NCBI GenBank assembly: GCA_947644715.1
Contig: CANSAP010000008.1
Coordinates: 1-64,000 of the forward strand
DNA length: 64,000 nucleotides
Reading direction: 5' to 3'
Origin: an uncultured Bacteroidales bacterium
GTDB taxonomy: Bacteria > Bacteroidota > Bacteroidia > Bacteroidales > Muribaculaceae
Shown one piece after another: positions 61,939 through 64,000 of the stretch (positions are counted from its first letter, which is position 1; each line of letters opens with the position of its first letter). The notes beneath the pieces are model-generated. The model saw only the letters and a program-made list of their open reading frames with translations, was not told the origin of the DNA and made no database searches. The position numbers and the translations under genes are program-made.

Positions 61939-62652
61939 TTATCTTGAGAGCGTTCTGAAGAATTGTGTGTAAGGTTCGAGGCTTTCTCGCAACATGCGGC
62001 TCACACCCTGTGAAGTAACAGTGCTGCCGCTCACTCCATGCACCCATGAGCCTGAACGCGGTTCCCGACCCGGCTTGCAGATGACCACTGACTCAAACCG
62101 CCCACGTTTTGAAAATATATCCTTACCCTCAAATTGAGAGGAGAATGCAGCCTTTTCAATCTCAGCGCCCAGCCCTGGTGTCTCACTCTGCTGTGCAAAG
62201 TAAGCGCCATATATTGTGCTTCCATTGGCATCAAAAGCCACATAGCCCCAAATCGGACCCCACAAACCGCAGCCATAGACCGGCACAATATACTTTATCC
62301 CATGCGGGGTCGCACACTCGAACACCGCCAGCTTCCTTCTGTCAGCCGGAGCCTTGAAAATCGCAGGCAGCCTCATGCAAGCATTGAAGGCATGTTCCGG
62401 ATTCCTGTCAGCCACGACACCATGATAGTTTACAATATAGCTCCTCTTGATGTGGGTTGAGAAGACTTCCGCCACATTCTTGCCATCAGCTGAAATGCGA
62501 GCTGCGCGCAATATTCCGCAGCGCACCTCATTCGCCTTATTCTCCTGCTGCTTTGGACGCGACCACTGATTCACTAACCCGAGCAGCCCTACCGCAACCA
62601 GAATCAGCAGCCCGGAATAAACTATTGCGTAAATCCTCCCCTGTTTCTTCAT
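61939..62652 (-). CDS. nqrC: Na+-NQR subunit C-like
   Basis: VPVYGCGLWGPIWGYVAFDANGSTIYG...ETPGLGAEI; VSGSTVTSQGV near C-terminus. Confidence 0.85.
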   Translation of the reverse strand: MKKQGRIYAIVYSGLLILVAVGLLGLVNQWSRPKQQENKANEVRCGILRAARISADGKNVAEVFSTHIKRSYIVNYHGVVADRNPEHAFNACMRLPAIFKAPADRRKLAVFECATPHGIKYIVPVYGCGLWGPIWGYVAFDANGSTIYGAYFAQQSETPGLGAEIEKAAFSSQFEGKDIFSKRGRFESVVICKPGREPRSGSWVHGVSGSTVTSQGVSRMLRESLEPYTQFFRTLSR

Positions 62653-63842
62653 CTCTGCATGGCATTAAGACGGCGCAAGCGACGGTTAATATTTACTCTC
62701 ACCACACATCTGTCAATGAGCGATGCAAAAGCATTCATAATCAATACGGCTGACATGGCACCCTCCGGATAACCCAGGCCGTAACAACGAATAACTATGG
62801 TCAACAGACCTATAAGGAATCCGTACACGCACTGGCCGCTGCGTGTGCGACAAGCCGTCACGGGGTCAGTAGCCATAAAGACTATCGCAAAGGCAAACCC
62901 ACCGACACACAGCTGCTGCAAGGGCGACAGATATGCAGCCGGACAAAGTGGCGACGCACTGACCCAAGCTATGCAGGCCATCAGAACCGCTCCCGCTACC
63001 CCACTGAGCATTATCCGCCAGCTGCCGACACCGCTAATCAACAAAATAGCAGCGCCAATCAAGATGCAAAGTGTTGAGGTTTCTCCCCAGGAACCCGGCA
63101 TGAATCCGAGGAAACAATCAAGAGTGCTGAGCGGATTCCCAACGGCGTCGGTCAGTTGCACATCGGCAGGATGCAGTGCCGATGAAATTTGACCCAGGGG
63201 AGTCGCACCGCTGAATCCATCGACCGCTGCACTGCCGCCAAGGCTCACAAAGACTTGGTCGCCGCTCATCGCAGCCGGATAAGCAAAGAAGAGGAACGCA
63301 CGGGCAATCAGAGCTATATTAAAGATATTATAGCCGGTGCCCCCAAACGCCTCTTTCGCAAATATAACGGCAAAGGCAACTGCAACAGCAAGCATCCACA
63401 GCGGGGTGTCTATGGGGCATATCATCGGAATGAGCAATCCCGTCACCAAGAATCCATCTTGCACGTCACGACCGCGTATCTGCGCAGCCGTAAACTCTAT
63501 ACCCAGCCCCACTACATATGCCACTACAATCTGAGGCAACGCGCGAGCCGCACCGTAAAGAAATGTCTCCCAAAAGCCGCAGGTCAGACCGCATGCCAGA
63601 TTATGCTGAAAGCCTATGTTATAAAAACCGAAGAGCAGACTGGGCAATAACGCAAGAACCACGAGCATCATTGTGCGCTTGGAATCATTAGCATCATGCA
63701 CATGCACTCCGGCAGTAGAGGTAACGTTTGGCGTATAGAGAAAAGCGTAGACTCCATCGAAGACACTATGCAGTTTCTTCCATCGTCCTCCAGGCTCGAA
63801 TTGCGGTCTGAGTCTGTCTAAATGTCGCTTGAATCCCTTCAT
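62649..63842 (-). CDS. nqrB: Na+-NQR subunit B-like
   Basis: LHSVFDGVYAFLYTPNVTSTAGVHVHDANDSKRTMM; VDGFSGATPLGQ flavinylation motif; 397 aa. Confidence 0.88.
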   Translation of the reverse strand: MKGFKRHLDRLRPQFEPGGRWKKLHSVFDGVYAFLYTPNVTSTAGVHVHDANDSKRTMMLVVLALLPSLLFGFYNIGFQHNLACGLTCGFWETFLYGAARALPQIVVAYVVGLGIEFTAAQIRGRDVQDGFLVTGLLIPMICPIDTPLWMLAVAVAFAVIFAKEAFGGTGYNIFNIALIARAFLFFAYPAAMSGDQVFVSLGGSAAVDGFSGATPLGQISSALHPADVQLTDAVGNPLSTLDCFLGFMPGSWGETSTLCILIGAAILLISGVGSWRIMLSGVAGAVLMACIAWVSASPLCPAAYLSPLQQLCVGGFAFAIVFMATDPVTACRTRSGQCVYGFLIGLLTIVIRCYGLGYPEGAMSAVLIMNAFASLIDRCVVRVNINRRLRRLNAMQR

Positions 63843-64000
63843 CTCCCTTGATTATCGATCTGTTTTGCGCGCAGGCTCATCAGGGCGTCGCGCACAATCT
63901 GCTGAAGCGGCTGCTTGGATGTGTCAACAAACTCCGGCAGGGCAAAATCTTCGGGAGCAACCTCGTAGATGCCAAGTTGCTCCATCCGCTCAATATCCCC
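63839..64000 (-). CDS. nqrA: Na+-NQR subunit A-like, C-terminal fragment (truncated by window edge)
   Basis: Translated tail GDIERMEQLGIYEVAPEDFALPEFVDTSKQPLQQIVRDALMSLRAKQIDNQGR*, matching the NqrA C-terminal pattern; ATGA overlap with nqrB start. Confidence 0.65.
   Translation of the reverse strand, partial: GDIERMEQLGIYEVAPEDFALPEFVDTSKQPLQQIVRDALMSLRAKQIDNQGR

Noticed and set aside
60695-63842. Annotation of the operon as Rnf (rnfA/E/G/D)
   Set aside because: NqrB-type N-terminus (LHSVFDGVYAFLYTPN), the NqrA-like tail rather than RnfC upstream, and the order A-B-C-D-E fit Nqr better; rnfB and rnfC features were not seen.
1-64000. CRISPR array, prophage, transposase, tRNA/rRNA genes, defence island
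   Set aside because: No regularly spaced direct repeats, phage or transposase proteins, or tRNA-like cloverleaves were noticed by eye; tRNAscan-SE and a CRISPR finder would be needed to exclude them formally.

Overview
64 kb chromosomal window from a Bacteroidales genome, probably Muribaculaceae/Bacteroides-like (inferred from TAnnTTTG/TTTG promoters, RprXY, DUF4954, DUF3127 and T9SS-like C-terminal tags). Content is mostly housekeeping: AraC regulator, RprX/RprY, two PurF-type amidotransferases, ProS, DPP-IV, MiaA, a glycogen/starch cluster (debranching enzyme, GT4, GH57, plus a GH13 amylase further on), NrdD/NrdG, L,D-transpeptidase, NlpC/P60, HtrA, AspS, TrxA, two HU proteins, RsfS-FtsH-HflX-DUF4954, GltB, DUF2130, PrfB, acyl-CoA ligase, BioB, OPT transporter, malic enzyme, SmpB, U32 peptidase, and an Nqr-type operon that runs off the right edge. 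I saw no rRNA, tRNA, CRISPR array, transposase or prophage. Main items for follow-up: (1) an Na+-NQR-like operon (nqrA'-B-C-D-E) with no nqrF downstream. NqrD lacks both, and NqrE one of two, of the cysteines expected to hold the intramembrane Fe-S centre, and NqrC has an altered flavinylation motif. (2) A family of long hairpin/terminal-inverted-repeat intergenic elements with two different TIR types that share one ~28-bp core (GAGGGAGCATAGCGGGCTATGnGACCGA). (3) Two PurF paralogues, one of which lacks the catalytic N-terminal Cys. (4) An HU-transmembrane-LysM fusion that could tether DNA to the envelope. (5) A 53-aa Cys-rich membrane protein absent from the ORF track. All family calls come from reading the sequence and remembered motifs; no searches were run.
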